In this document: piece after piece, positions 16,995 to 26,576 of the stretch | How the letters are laid out: each line of letters opens with the position of its first letter | Position numbering within the stretch: position 1 is the first letter of the stretch | Translations under genes and position numbers: made by a program | Notes under the pieces: model-generated | The model's database searches: none | Told to the model about the DNA's origin: nothing | The model's input: the letters and a program-made list of their open reading frames with translations, nothing else | Assembly: GCA_045590535.1 (NCBI GenBank) | Contig: JAZNRE010000026.1 | Location: forward strand, 1 to 32,397 | Reading direction: 5' to 3' | DNA length: 32,397 bases | From: UMGS755 sp045590535 | Lineage (GTDB): Bacteria; Bacillota; Clostridia; UBA1381; UBA9506

Positions 16995-19900
16995 ATGAAG
17001 TTTAAAAGATATCTTTCACTCCTTTTATCTGTTGTATTAGTGGCAGGGTGCTTTGTTTCATTGGGTTCTGCTTCTGTTTTTGCAGCAGATGCGGAAAACC
17101 TTTTTGATAGAGAAGTATATTATGCTGAAACCATGACGGCGCATAGTCAGTTTGATGTTTCAGACCCTAATCATGTTACCGATGCCCAGCTTTTTGGTGC
17201 ATATAATGGCACAACATGGACAACGGCACCTTCTTTAGATTATGCAAAGTATTCCGGTCTTGCAGCGGTTGAAGCGGCTGCAAAAGCCGGTAATTATGCT
17301 TTGTGTAAAACAGAATTATTAAAATATTATAAAGATAAGTTTGGCAAATTGGAGCTTGATGCTATTGGCGGCAAAACTCTTGACGAGCGCTCTCGCGTTA
17401 AAGCAGAGGCTGTTTTTGACAATATGTTCTTTGCCGAAAACAGCGACACTGTTGCCGGTCGTATAACCTTTAACGGCACAAAGACATGGCGTCCCATGGA
17501 TATGACTGATGAAATTAAGCGTGTTGCTAAAGGAACATATGGTGAAACAAGAAAGATTAAATATCAACTTGTTGCCGCCAGAAAAGATGGTTACTATATT
17601 GAGATCGATAGCCGTGAATCAAACTACGACCCGTATGTAGTTGTTCGCGTTAACGGTCAGGATCGTACTTATTATGCTGTTAGTGATACCTATGTGGCGA
17701 AAGGTTCTTCCACCACGAAATATGGCAGCAATACAAAGCTTTTGGTTGAAGAATCGGTTTCTTCTATCGGTAATGTTGGCGTACCCGTTGATAACAATAC
17801 AAAGGCAGCACTGATTCAGTTCGATTTTTCAGACATTTCATCAAGCGACACCATTCAAAGTGCTAAACTATATCTGCGTGGTCAGATGAAAGAGAGCTCA
17901 TCTAAGAAAAATCCCCATGTGACGAAAACCACCAAGGATGTTTATGTAACATCTTGGCAAATTTCGACTGATGACTTAAATGAATCCACAATGGATTATT
18001 CTACCTATAACAGCATTGGTAGCTGCTATCAGAACTTTGACGGCGAAGGTTATCCCACTTACAAGATTGACAGCAACAACCAGCTCGTTGGCCACAAACA
18101 TGTTGTGGGCATGCGTGAATATTTAAGTTATGTTTATGATGGTTACAAGGCCACCGGTGAAGAAGTTTTTGCTTATCACTTCATCCGTGTTATGCAGGGC
18201 TTAATCAAATCTGTTGGTGACTATGATGAGTGGGAGCGGGTTTCCAATCTGCACAAAACAATTTATTGGTATCCCTTTGAAGTTGCCATGGTTGGTCACA
18301 CCGTTGCGCCCTGGATGCCTTATATCATTCAGAGCCAGTCTATGACGGCTGATGCATGGACCAACATTGTTAAGCATTTCTACCTTTGTGGTGAATTTTT
18401 GGTTAATAACTGGAACGAAAGCGAAGAGTCCAACAACTATGGTATCTATTCTGCACTCGGTTTGGGTACATTCTCTATGTACTATCCCGAATTTGCAGTT
18501 GTAGATGATCCTTTGGGTGCCATTAAAAATGAGACAAATCCCGGCTCTAAAGTAGGCGGATGGACAGAGGTTACCAAGTACCGTATGTCCTATAAAATCC
18601 TTAGCGATTTTAATGAAGACGGTCATAGCGTTGAAATTCCGTCAAACTATGCTTTAGACAGCGTTACCAGTGCAATGGGTCTTCATGATTTGGCCGAGTC
18701 CGTTGGCGTCGACCCCAAGCTTTATTACACCGATGAACTGGTAGAACGGCTTGTTAAAGCCTGCGAGTGGCAGCTCTATCACTTAAATCCCAAACTTGGC
18801 GATTGGCAGGTGGGTGACGCAGGCACCTATAACACCTATCATCCAAATTCATTCCAAGCTGTACTTGACTTACAAACAGAGCAGCATCCTAATTTGTTAT
18901 GGGCTGCATCCTGGCGGAAAAAAGGAGCAGCGCCCACAACCTTAACAAAGGTTAATGATGAGCCGGGCAAGGTTACATTCCGCAATTCGTGGGACGAAAC
19001 CGCTGTGGCAGCGCACATGGAAAACTCCGGCGGCGCAGCGTCTTTAGGCTATAGCCATGGTCACAATGATGACTTGAGTTTAACTGTGGCAGCCTATGGC
19101 CAATATCTGTTGGTTGACCCCATGATGGGTTACTATGATGTTACAGAGCCAAAAGAGCGGTGGGCAAGTTCCACCCGTGGTCACAATACGATTGAGATTA
19201 ACGATACCATTGCCAAAGGTCATAAATATTACAGCACAGTAGTTTCCGCCGACTTGTTTGGTGAAACCATGAATGTGCCGCTGACACAGTATGCTTCCCA
19301 AATGGGCAACCTGCATCCTGAAAACCGCGAACTGAATAAAAATTATGACTATGTCCGCGGTGAAACTTTTGGCTATACCGATAATAATGCATTAGACAGT
19401 GATTATCAGGTATTGCGTGATGTGCTCTTTATGCACGATGGTTATTTTGTGGTGACCGATTACATTGACCCTGAAGATGACACCAAAACAAATTCTTACA
19501 CGCAGCCCTGGCACTTCCTGCCCGAAGCAAACCCCTCGGTTGATACAGCAACCTATACAACCCGAACCAATTTTGCTGATTCAGCCAACATAATTGTTGC
19601 AACGGTTAAAAAGGATTCAATTGCGGCACCTGCCTTAAAGCGGGGTTTATATGCAAAAGGCAAGAATAATTTTGGTGAAGTTCAATATCCTTATTTTGAA
19701 CAGCAAAACAAGGGCATCACAACCTTTAGCACCTTGTTATACCCGTTGCCGGCAGGCACAAATGCCACGGTAACCACACAGGCGCTTTCATTGGATATTC
19801 CCGATACACAGGCCAATGCTTTCAGTGCTACGGTGACGGATGCTACAGAAAACACAGTTCAAACCATCAGCTACTATAATTTGTTTGATGAGACACAAAA

Positions 19901-22892
19901 AGCATCCCGCGCTTTCGGTAGCTATGCCACAGACGGTAGCGTGGCGCTGGTTGACGAAAAAAATGGTGACCTGCATAATGTAGTTTTAAGAAACGGCACA
20001 CAGGTTAAATATGCCGGTAGAGAAGAGTATCTGCTCTATTCCGAAAGCGAAATTGCTGATTTGGGCGTTAAGTGGGCCGATGGTGACATCTACCTCACCA
20101 GCAGCAAGATAACAGGTCCTACGGATGCACTTTTGAGCGGCTTGACAGTTATGGCGCAGCAAACCATAGAAAAAGTATATTTAAATGACGCATCTATTTC
20201 CTTTAATCAGTCAGGTAACTATGTTTATTTTGATGATGAAGTTATCATTAGAGATACAGATGTTACAGCTGGTGCTCATAACTTAACCATTAAGGCTCTT
20301 GGTGGCAGTGTGGAGAATAAAGGAGTAACGGAGAATGCCAGCACAACTCCTGTGGTTGTAACCCCTGTTCTGACGGATGGTGTTACCTTTAACTATGCCC
20401 AGGCAGTTTTCCGCAACAAAGCGGGTGGCTCTGTTGACTTTAACAATGCCGGCAACGCAGCATATGTATTAAAGTTTGCGAACAGCACAGCCGATAAAAT
20501 ACTTGAATTTAATTGGGAAGTCGGCAAGGCGGTTCGTCGTCTTGATTTCTGGATTGGCGATGACAATTGCTTTACGGGATATGAAATTCAAATTCCAAAT
20601 GGCAGTGGCGGATGGAAAAAACATGCAGAAGGAACTATGATATATGCCGCTTCAGCTGCTAATAACAGCCGTCAGGCAGATTATCATGCAATTTTATTTG
20701 ATCCCGTTCCGGAAAACACAACTTCATTACGCTTTGTAATGAAGGGCTGTACTAAAGAGATTTATGTGACGGAAGCACGAGTCAGCACAGTTAATGAATA
20801 TAACCTTGTTGCAACTGAAACCAATAAGGATATATTTGACGGAACAAACTTTAAGTGGTATGGCAGCGGCACAACCTATCAGGCATCAAAATATTACAGC
20901 GGTAATATTGCTACACATGCTCTGTTTTCAGGTGAAACTGCCAATAACCAGTCTGGTGGAGCGTTTAGAAACTTAAATCAAAAGAGTATGGTAAGAGAAT
21001 TCGGTTTGGTTTGGCCAGCAAAGCTTGAGAATTTTGACAAACACTATCTCACACCCAATGCAAATGGTGATTGCTGGTATGCTGTAAGTTTTGCCGGTCG
21101 ATATGACGCCGCTCATGAAGCAAAGGCAAATCACTTTAAGGTTAAATTGAATGCAGGCTCTGCAGAAGGTTTTGAGGTTTATTACACCAACAATGCCGAT
21201 GCATTTAATGCATTGATGGTGCAAGACAATACTGATGCATACCCCGATGCCAATGTGGATAGCTGGACTAAACTTGATACTTATTCCAACGCCCTTGATG
21301 CAGACCATTCCGGTATTTTGGATATTGCAAATGCACCTACAGCAGCTTACTGGATGGTTCGCCTGACTAACCCCACGGCGACCGTGCAGGTAGCTGATAT
21401 CCAAATGCATCAATTGGCTGAAGACGAACTCATGCCTAATGGTGACGGTTCCGGCGAAGAACTCCCTGCTGAATATATTTTAGCTATTGATAGTGATTCA
21501 TCTACACTTGTAACTGATAAGCTGACCGACGGTGTTACCTTAAACTGGATTCAGTTAACATACCGTCATAAAACTGTTGGTAGTTATTGGTATTATGATG
21601 CTGTCAACACTCCTTATGCTCAGGTATTTGCCAATGATACAAATAACAAGACATTAGAGTTTAAATGGGAAGAAGGCAAAGCTATTCGTCGTTTAGACCT
21701 TTGGATGGCTTGCAATAACCCCTTTACAACCTATGAAATTCAGATTTCCGATGGTGAAGGCGGCTGGACAAAACATGCAGAGGGAACAATGACTGTTTCC
21801 GGTGACACCCGTCAGTACAACTATTATCCCTTGCTGTTTGATCCCATTCCCGCTGATTCAACCGCTCTGCGTCTTGTAATGAAAAATGTTACTAAACAGA
21901 TTTACATTAGTGAAGCACGCATCAGCGAAAGCAATGAATACAACTTAATTGCTTATGGCGGAAATGCTGCGCTTCTTGAGAGCGATGATTTCACATCTTA
22001 TGGTGAAAAGAACGGCAACAGTGCTTCTTACAATGCAGACCATTATTTCAGTGGTAACCTTGCTACCCATGCCTTGTTCTCCGGCTTTGTATCGAGCAGC
22101 ACTGGTGGTAGCGGATACTTGCTGAATAAGAGCAGCATGGTTAGAGAATTTGGTATGCTTTGGCCTGCACATATGAACTTAGGCAACACAAAAGGCTATC
22201 TGTCTGCCAAGACAAATGCTGCCGGAAAACCTGAATGTTATTATGCAGTAGACTTTTCCGGTAGATTTGCTGGTGAATATCCGATCAAGGTTAACCGCAT
22301 TAAAGTTAACATGAATGCAGGTTCTGCTAAAGGATTTACCGTATACTCTGGTGATGGCACAGCATTTGCTGGATTAATGAGCGAATCTGGTTATCCCGAT
22401 GTAAATACCAGCGCTTGGACAAAGGTTGCCACATATGATGGCAGAATTAGTGGTGCTGATTATAAGGAATTAGACATTCCTGCAGCATCTGCAGCTGGTT
22501 GCTGGCTGGTTGTCTTCAATGAGCCCAGCGCAGACATTCAGGTTGCTAACATCCAAATGCATCAGTTGGATGAAATAGAGCTGACAGCAACACCTGAAAG
22601 CGGCGCTCTTTACGGCACTTTAGCTCCGGGCGAAACCATTACCTATGCAGCAAGTTATAAAGGAAAGAGCAATCAAGATGCAGTTGTTTTATTTGCTCTT
22701 TATGAAAATGGCAAGCTGAAATCAATTACACCGTCAGACGCTCTCAAGTTAAATGGTAGCGGTAGTGTTGTTGTTAAATATACTGTTCCTGCAAATGCTG
22801 CAAAAACAGGTCTTTCCGTTAAAGCATTTATGTGGAACTCTTTAGCGGAAATGCGTCCGATTGCAACGGGTGTTGCCACATTGAAACAATAA
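16995..22892 (+). CDS. Heparinase II/III-family lyase homologue with two discoidin-like modules
   Basis: 1965 aa; ATG 16995 follows AGGAGG by ~9 nt. Residues 1-31 are a signal sequence with VAGC at 16-19 (lipobox-like) and a later VFAA site, so it may be a lipoprotein or freely secreted. The core (~32-1090) is colinear with the SLH-anchored paralogue: N-terminal element GNYALCKTELLKYYKDK, inserted DNRLRE/CBM96-like domain (~145-345), N480-N481-Y482, KLGDWQVGDAGT, SHGHNDDLS and STRGHNTIEIN. Two copies of the ~385-aa module follow (~1093-1479 and 1494-1862), then a ~100-residue Ig-like C-terminal domain also present at the window's left edge. No SLH repeats. Its own promoter and palindrome precede it. 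Uronate-polysaccharide lyase activity is a family-level inference; module ligands are unknown. Confidence 0.85.
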   Translation: MKFKRYLSLLLSVVLVAGCFVSLGSASVFAADAENLFDREVYYAETMTAHSQFDVSDPNHVTDAQLFGAYNGTTWTTAPSLDYAKYSGLAAVEAAAKAGNYALCKTELLKYYKDKFGKLELDAIGGKTLDERSRVKAEAVFDNMFFAENSDTVAGRITFNGTKTWRPMDMTDEIKRVAKGTYGETRKIKYQLVAARKDGYYIEIDSRESNYDPYVVVRVNGQDRTYYAVSDTYVAKGSSTTKYGSNTKLLVEESVSSIGNVGVPVDNNTKAALIQFDFSDISSSDTIQSAKLYLRGQMKESSSKKNPHVTKTTKDVYVTSWQISTDDLNESTMDYSTYNSIGSCYQNFDGEGYPTYKIDSNNQLVGHKHVVGMREYLSYVYDGYKATGEEVFAYHFIRVMQGLIKSVGDYDEWERVSNLHKTIYWYPFEVAMVGHTVAPWMPYIIQSQSMTADAWTNIVKHFYLCGEFLVNNWNESEESNNYGIYSALGLGTFSMYYPEFAVVDDPLGAIKNETNPGSKVGGWTEVTKYRMSYKILSDFNEDGHSVEIPSNYALDSVTSAMGLHDLAESVGVDPKLYYTDELVERLVKACEWQLYHLNPKLGDWQVGDAGTYNTYHPNSFQAVLDLQTEQHPNLLWAASWRKKGAAPTTLTKVNDEPGKVTFRNSWDETAVAAHMENSGGAASLGYSHGHNDDLSLTVAAYGQYLLVDPMMGYYDVTEPKERWASSTRGHNTIEINDTIAKGHKYYSTVVSADLFGETMNVPLTQYASQMGNLHPENRELNKNYDYVRGETFGYTDNNALDSDYQVLRDVLFMHDGYFVVTDYIDPEDDTKTNSYTQPWHFLPEANPSVDTATYTTRTNFADSANIIVATVKKDSIAAPALKRGLYAKGKNNFGEVQYPYFEQQNKGITTFSTLLYPLPAGTNATVTTQALSLDIPDTQANAFSATVTDATENTVQTISYYNLFDETQKASRAFGSYATDGSVALVDEKNGDLHNVVLRNGTQVKYAGREEYLLYSESEIADLGVKWADGDIYLTSSKITGPTDALLSGLTVMAQQTIEKVYLNDASISFNQSGNYVYFDDEVIIRDTDVTAGAHNLTIKALGGSVENKGVTENASTTPVVVTPVLTDGVTFNYAQAVFRNKAGGSVDFNNAGNAAYVLKFANSTADKILEFNWEVGKAVRRLDFWIGDDNCFTGYEIQIPNGSGGWKKHAEGTMIYAASAANNSRQADYHAILFDPVPENTTSLRFVMKGCTKEIYVTEARVSTVNEYNLVATETNKDIFDGTNFKWYGSGTTYQASKYYSGNIATHALFSGETANNQSGGAFRNLNQKSMVREFGLVWPAKLENFDKHYLTPNANGDCWYAVSFAGRYDAAHEAKANHFKVKLNAGSAEGFEVYYTNNADAFNALMVQDNTDAYPDANVDSWTKLDTYSNALDADHSGILDIANAPTAAYWMVRLTNPTATVQVADIQMHQLAEDELMPNGDGSGEELPAEYILAIDSDSSTLVTDKLTDGVTLNWIQLTYRHKTVGSYWYYDAVNTPYAQVFANDTNNKTLEFKWEEGKAIRRLDLWMACNNPFTTYEIQISDGEGGWTKHAEGTMTVSGDTRQYNYYPLLFDPIPADSTALRLVMKNVTKQIYISEARISESNEYNLIAYGGNAALLESDDFTSYGEKNGNSASYNADHYFSGNLATHALFSGFVSSSTGGSGYLLNKSSMVREFGMLWPAHMNLGNTKGYLSAKTNAAGKPECYYAVDFSGRFAGEYPIKVNRIKVNMNAGSAKGFTVYSGDGTAFAGLMSESGYPDVNTSAWTKVATYDGRISGADYKELDIPAASAAGCWLVVFNEPSADIQVANIQMHQLDEIELTATPESGALYGTLAPGETITYAASYKGKSNQDAVVLFALYENGKLKSITPSDALKLNGSGSVVVKYTVPANAAKTGLSVKAFMWNSLAEMRPIATGVATLKQ

Positions 22893-22911
22893 AATAATGC
22901 AAATCATTATG

Positions 22912-22942
22912 AAGCGGTCGGATGTATATCTGGCCGCTTTTC
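22912..22942 (+). terminator. Probable terminator after the 1965-aa lyase
   Basis: AAGCGGTC (22912-22919) pairs with GGCCGCTT (22932-22939), one G-T pair, 12-nt loop, followed by only a short T run. Weaker than the other terminators here. Confidence 0.6.
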
Positions 22943-22954
22943 ATTTGTTAAATA

Positions 22955-22993
22955 GCACAATACATTTTATATATTTTTGTGATTTTGACAAAA
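22955..22993. promoter_or_regulatory. Putative operator, copy 2 (upstream of the 1079-aa lyase)
   Basis: GCACAA (22955-22960), 13 bp, then TTTTTGTGATTTTGACAAAA (22974-22993). The 20-bp palindrome region is identical to copy 3. Confidence 0.65.
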
Positions 22994-23026
22994 ATAACAA
23001 TTTATAGAAAAAATAAATAAAAACAA

Positions 23027-23055
23027 TTGCACAAAGTTCTGTATTATGCTACAAT
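23027..23055 (+). promoter_or_regulatory. Promoter of the 1079-aa lyase
   Basis: TTGCAC (23027-23032), 17-bp spacer, TACAAT (23050-23055). The leader holds a hairpin (TTGATTT 23064-23070 with AAATCAA 23077-23083) ahead of AGGAGG. Confidence 0.7.
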
Positions 23056-23106
23056 ATGTATAGTTGATTTTGTTTTAAATCAAATAAATTACAGGAGGGA
23101 CAGAAA

Positions 23107-26100
23107 ATGAATTTTAAAAAATATCTTTCACTTCTTTTGTCTTTAGTGTTTGTAACATCGTGTTTTGTTTCATCGGGCATTGGTTCTGTTTTTGCAGCAG
23201 AAGATGCTATCTGGAACAGAGCAGACTATTATGAAGAAACCATGACGGCTCACAGCCAGTTTGATGTTTCTGACCCCATGCATGTCACCGATGAAGAGTT
23301 TTTCGGCGTGTATGACGGCTCAAAATGGACGCAAGAGCCATCTTTTAATTATGCAAAATTCCCTGCTATGTCAGCAGTAGAAAAAGCTGCCAAGGCAGGC
23401 AATTATGCTTTATGTAAAGAAGAACTGCTAAAATATTATCAAGAGAAATTTGGCAAGCTTGACTTGGGAACAGTTGGCGGTCAGACTCTTGATGAACGTT
23501 CGCGCGTTAAAGCAGAGGCGGTTTTTGACAACATGTTCTTTGCTGAATTCAGCGATACTGTTGCCGGTCGCATCACATTTAATAAAGAGGCAGCCTGGCG
23601 CTCAATGGACATGACAGATGAAATTAAGCGTGTTGCGTTAGATAAAGTCTATGCCGGTGAAAGAAAGATTAAATATCATTTTGTTGCCGCTAGAAAAGAC
23701 GGTTATTTAGTTGAGTTTGACAGCCGTGAAACAAGTAATGTTCCCTATGTGGAAGTGCGTTCCGGAGGCAAAATACAAAAATACTATGCCATCAGCGATA
23801 CCTATGTGGTTGGTGGCAAACCCAATACTAAGTTTGGTGACAGCACCAAGATTTTAGTTGAAGAGTCTGTTTCTTCTATCGGTGTGAGTGCCAGACCGGT
23901 TGACGAAAACACCAAAACAGCGTTAATTCAATTTGATTTTACCGATTTGCCCGCAGAAGACCAGATTGAGGAAGCGAAGCTCTATCTTTATGGTCAAATG
24001 AAAGAGAGCGACACACCTGGTGGTGTGCGTGTTGAAAGTGACACAAAGAGCCTTTATGTTAAATCCTGGCAGGCTTCAACAGATAATTTAGATGAAGCAA
24101 CAATGGACTATGCTACATATAACACCATTGGCAGCTGCTATCAGAGTTTTGATGGTGAAGGTTATCCTTATTACACCATAACCGATGATTTTCAGTTTAT
24201 TGGTCATCAGCATGTTATCGGCATGCGCGAATACTTAAACTATGTATATAATGGTTATTTAGCTACCGGTGAAGAAATTTTTGCCTATCATTTTATTCGT
24301 GTTATGCAAGGTCTTATTAAATCCGTTGGTGATTATGAAGAATGGGAACGCGTTTCAAACCTCAGCGAAAAAATATACTATTATCCTTTTGAAATCGCTT
24401 TAATTGGTCACACTGTTTCGACCTGGATTCCCCATATTGCAAAGAGTCAATCTATGACGCCGGATGCATGGACAAATATCGTTAAGCATCTTCTCTTGTG
24501 CGGTGAATTTTTGGTTAATAACTGGCTAATCTTAGAGGAAACAGGCAACTATGGTATCCACTCAACAAACGCTTTGGGTATGCTCTCCATGTACTATCCT
24601 GAATTCTGTGTTGTTGATGATCCGTTGGGCGAAATTAAAAATCCTGAACGCCCCGGCTCAATTGTGGGCGGTTGGACAGAGGTTACCAAATACCGCTTGG
24701 CGCATAAAATCCTTGTTGATTTTTATGAAGACGGTCGTAGCACAGAAATCCCCACAAATTATGCTTTAGACAGCGTAAGCAGTGCCCTTAATTTTGCTGA
24801 TATTGCAAAGAGTTTAAACACTGACCCCTCCATCTTTTATAGTGATGAATTGATTGAACGTTTGGCAAAAGCCTGTGAATGGCAGCTGGGTCACTTTAAT
24901 CCCCGTTTTGGTGATTGGCAGGTTGGTGATTCAGGCACATATAACACTCGCAATCCACGCCTCTTTACCGGCGTTTTAGAGATGATTGACAGCCCCTATC
25001 TCACCTATGCAAATTCTTGGAGAGAAAAGGGTGAAGAACCTCCGTATTTAACAAGAGTAGACGATATCCCCGGTAAGGTTACTTTCCGTAATTCTTGGGA
25101 AGAAACAGCCGTGGCAGCGCACATGGAAAACTCCGGTGCAATGCTGGAGGTGGGTGGCTATACCCACGGTCATAATGATGACTTAAGCCTTACCTTATAT
25201 GCTTATGGACAGTATCTCTTAGTTGACCCCATGATGGGTTATTATGATGTTACTGAGCCGAAAGAGCGTTGGGCAAGCTCAACCCGCGGTCACAGCACCA
25301 TTGAAATTAACCAAACCGGCGCAAAGGGCCATAAATACTATGAAGATGGCATTGATGTTGACCTGTTTGGCGAGCCCATGCATGTACCCGACAGACAATA
25401 TGGCAACAAGGAAGGCTCTTTGTATCCCGAAAACCGTGAAATCAATAATACTTATGACTTTGTACGGGGTGAAACCTTTGGCTACACTGACAATAACGCC
25501 TTAGACAGTGATTATCAGGTTCTGCGTGATGTTCTCTTTATGCGTGACGGTTACTTCATTGTAACAGATTATATCAATCCCGAAGACGGCGAAGAAGTGA
25601 ATTCCTATGTGCAGCCCTGGCATTTCCTGCCCGAGTCAAATGTTTCTGTTGACGAAGCAACCTACACAGCGCGCAGCAACTTTGAAGAAGCAGCCAATGT
25701 AATTGTTGCAACAGTTCAAAAAGACAATATTGATGCGCCTGTTTTGAAACGCGGCTTATATGCAAGAGGTAAGAACAATTTTGGTGAAACACCTTATCCT
25801 GTATTTAAGCAGGTTAACAAAGGCATTACCACCTTTAGCACGCTGTTATATCCCATGCCTGCCGGTGAAGATGCTAAAGTTACCACAGAGGCACTTATTT
25901 TAGACATTCCCGACACACAGGCAAATGCCTTCCGTGCCAATGTTGTCGACAGCAAAACAGGTACCGTTAAAACCATCAGCTATTACACCTTATTTGACCA
26001 GGCTGTAAAGACAAATCGTATCTTTGGCGATTACTCCACAGACGGTGAGGTTGCTTTGGTTGACGAAACAGATGGTAAAATTAACACCGCAGTTTTAAGA

Positions 26101-26346
26101 AACGGCAGAAAGCTTAAGGACTTAAAGAGCAACTCATTGCTCATTTATTCAAAGAATGAACTGGCAGATTTAGGTGTTACCTGGAAAGACAATGCTATGT
26201 ATCTTTCCAGTAGCAAGCTTAAAGATGCTAAAGATGTACTCTTAAAAGGTCTTGCCATTATGGCGGTTCAACCTGTTAAGAAAGTTTATTTAAACGACAC
26301 GCCCATCAGCTTTAAACAACAGGGTAAATACATTTATTTTAATTAG
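23107..26346 (+). CDS. Heparinase II/III-family lyase homologue, core only
   Basis: 1079 aa; ATG 23107 follows AGGAGGGACAGAAA. Signal sequence ~1-31 with VTSC at 16-19 (lipobox-like) followed by a VFAA site. The protein is colinear with the two larger paralogues and stops just where their cores end (ISFKQQGKYIYFN), with neither SLH repeats nor discoidin-like modules. The inserted DNRLRE/CBM96-like domain (~145-345) and the beta-sandwich motifs THGHNDDLS, LLVDPMMG and STRGHSTIEIN are kept. The toroid motif reads G480-N481-Y482, and RGHN of the paralogues is RGHS here, so this copy has drifted furthest at conserved positions. It is closest to the 16995 paralogue by eye. It is monocistronic, with promoter, palindrome and strong terminator. 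Confidence 0.85.
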   Translation: MNFKKYLSLLLSLVFVTSCFVSSGIGSVFAAEDAIWNRADYYEETMTAHSQFDVSDPMHVTDEEFFGVYDGSKWTQEPSFNYAKFPAMSAVEKAAKAGNYALCKEELLKYYQEKFGKLDLGTVGGQTLDERSRVKAEAVFDNMFFAEFSDTVAGRITFNKEAAWRSMDMTDEIKRVALDKVYAGERKIKYHFVAARKDGYLVEFDSRETSNVPYVEVRSGGKIQKYYAISDTYVVGGKPNTKFGDSTKILVEESVSSIGVSARPVDENTKTALIQFDFTDLPAEDQIEEAKLYLYGQMKESDTPGGVRVESDTKSLYVKSWQASTDNLDEATMDYATYNTIGSCYQSFDGEGYPYYTITDDFQFIGHQHVIGMREYLNYVYNGYLATGEEIFAYHFIRVMQGLIKSVGDYEEWERVSNLSEKIYYYPFEIALIGHTVSTWIPHIAKSQSMTPDAWTNIVKHLLLCGEFLVNNWLILEETGNYGIHSTNALGMLSMYYPEFCVVDDPLGEIKNPERPGSIVGGWTEVTKYRLAHKILVDFYEDGRSTEIPTNYALDSVSSALNFADIAKSLNTDPSIFYSDELIERLAKACEWQLGHFNPRFGDWQVGDSGTYNTRNPRLFTGVLEMIDSPYLTYANSWREKGEEPPYLTRVDDIPGKVTFRNSWEETAVAAHMENSGAMLEVGGYTHGHNDDLSLTLYAYGQYLLVDPMMGYYDVTEPKERWASSTRGHSTIEINQTGAKGHKYYEDGIDVDLFGEPMHVPDRQYGNKEGSLYPENREINNTYDFVRGETFGYTDNNALDSDYQVLRDVLFMRDGYFIVTDYINPEDGEEVNSYVQPWHFLPESNVSVDEATYTARSNFEEAANVIVATVQKDNIDAPVLKRGLYARGKNNFGETPYPVFKQVNKGITTFSTLLYPMPAGEDAKVTTEALILDIPDTQANAFRANVVDSKTGTVKTISYYTLFDQAVKTNRIFGDYSTDGEVALVDETDGKINTAVLRNGRKLKDLKSNSLLIYSKNELADLGVTWKDNAMYLSSSKLKDAKDVLLKGLAIMAVQPVKKVYLNDTPISFKQQGKYIYFN

Positions 26347-26356
26347 TCAATATTAT

Positions 26357-26387
26357 AAGCAGCCGGACAACTTGTCCGGCTGCTTTT
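26357..26387 (+). terminator. Terminator after the 1079-aa lyase
   Basis: AAGCAGCCGGACA (26357-26369) pairs exactly with 26373-26385, then TTTT. Strong G+C-rich stem. The stretch from 26388 to 26500 is AT-rich with nothing recognisable. Confidence 0.9.
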
Positions 26388-26501
26388 GTTATAAAATTAT
26401 TGCACATGCTCTTTATTTATGTAATAAGGGAAATATATTTATTTCAGGGAAGTGAATGCCTAAAAATTTATAATAATTGCCGTCTTTTTAATTGTTAAAT
26501 A

Positions 26502-26540
26502 GCACAATATATTGTATGCATTTTTGTGATTTTGACAAAA
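26502..26540. promoter_or_regulatory. Putative operator, copy 3 (upstream of the purine permease)
   Basis: GCACAA (26502-26507), 13 bp, then TTTTTGTGATTTTGACAAAA (26521-26540), identical to copy 2. Flanking similarity also extends leftward (GTTAAATAGCACAAT) and into TTATAGA between operator and -35. Confidence 0.65.
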
Positions 26541-26576
26541 AAGTATCATTTTATAGAGAAAATTACCCAAAAAATA

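Noticed and set aside
22974..22993. Rex or CRP operator
   Set aside because: Rex needs TTGTGAA-N4-TTCACAA and CRP TGTGA-N6-TCACA; here the half sites are closer and the right half reads TGACAA.
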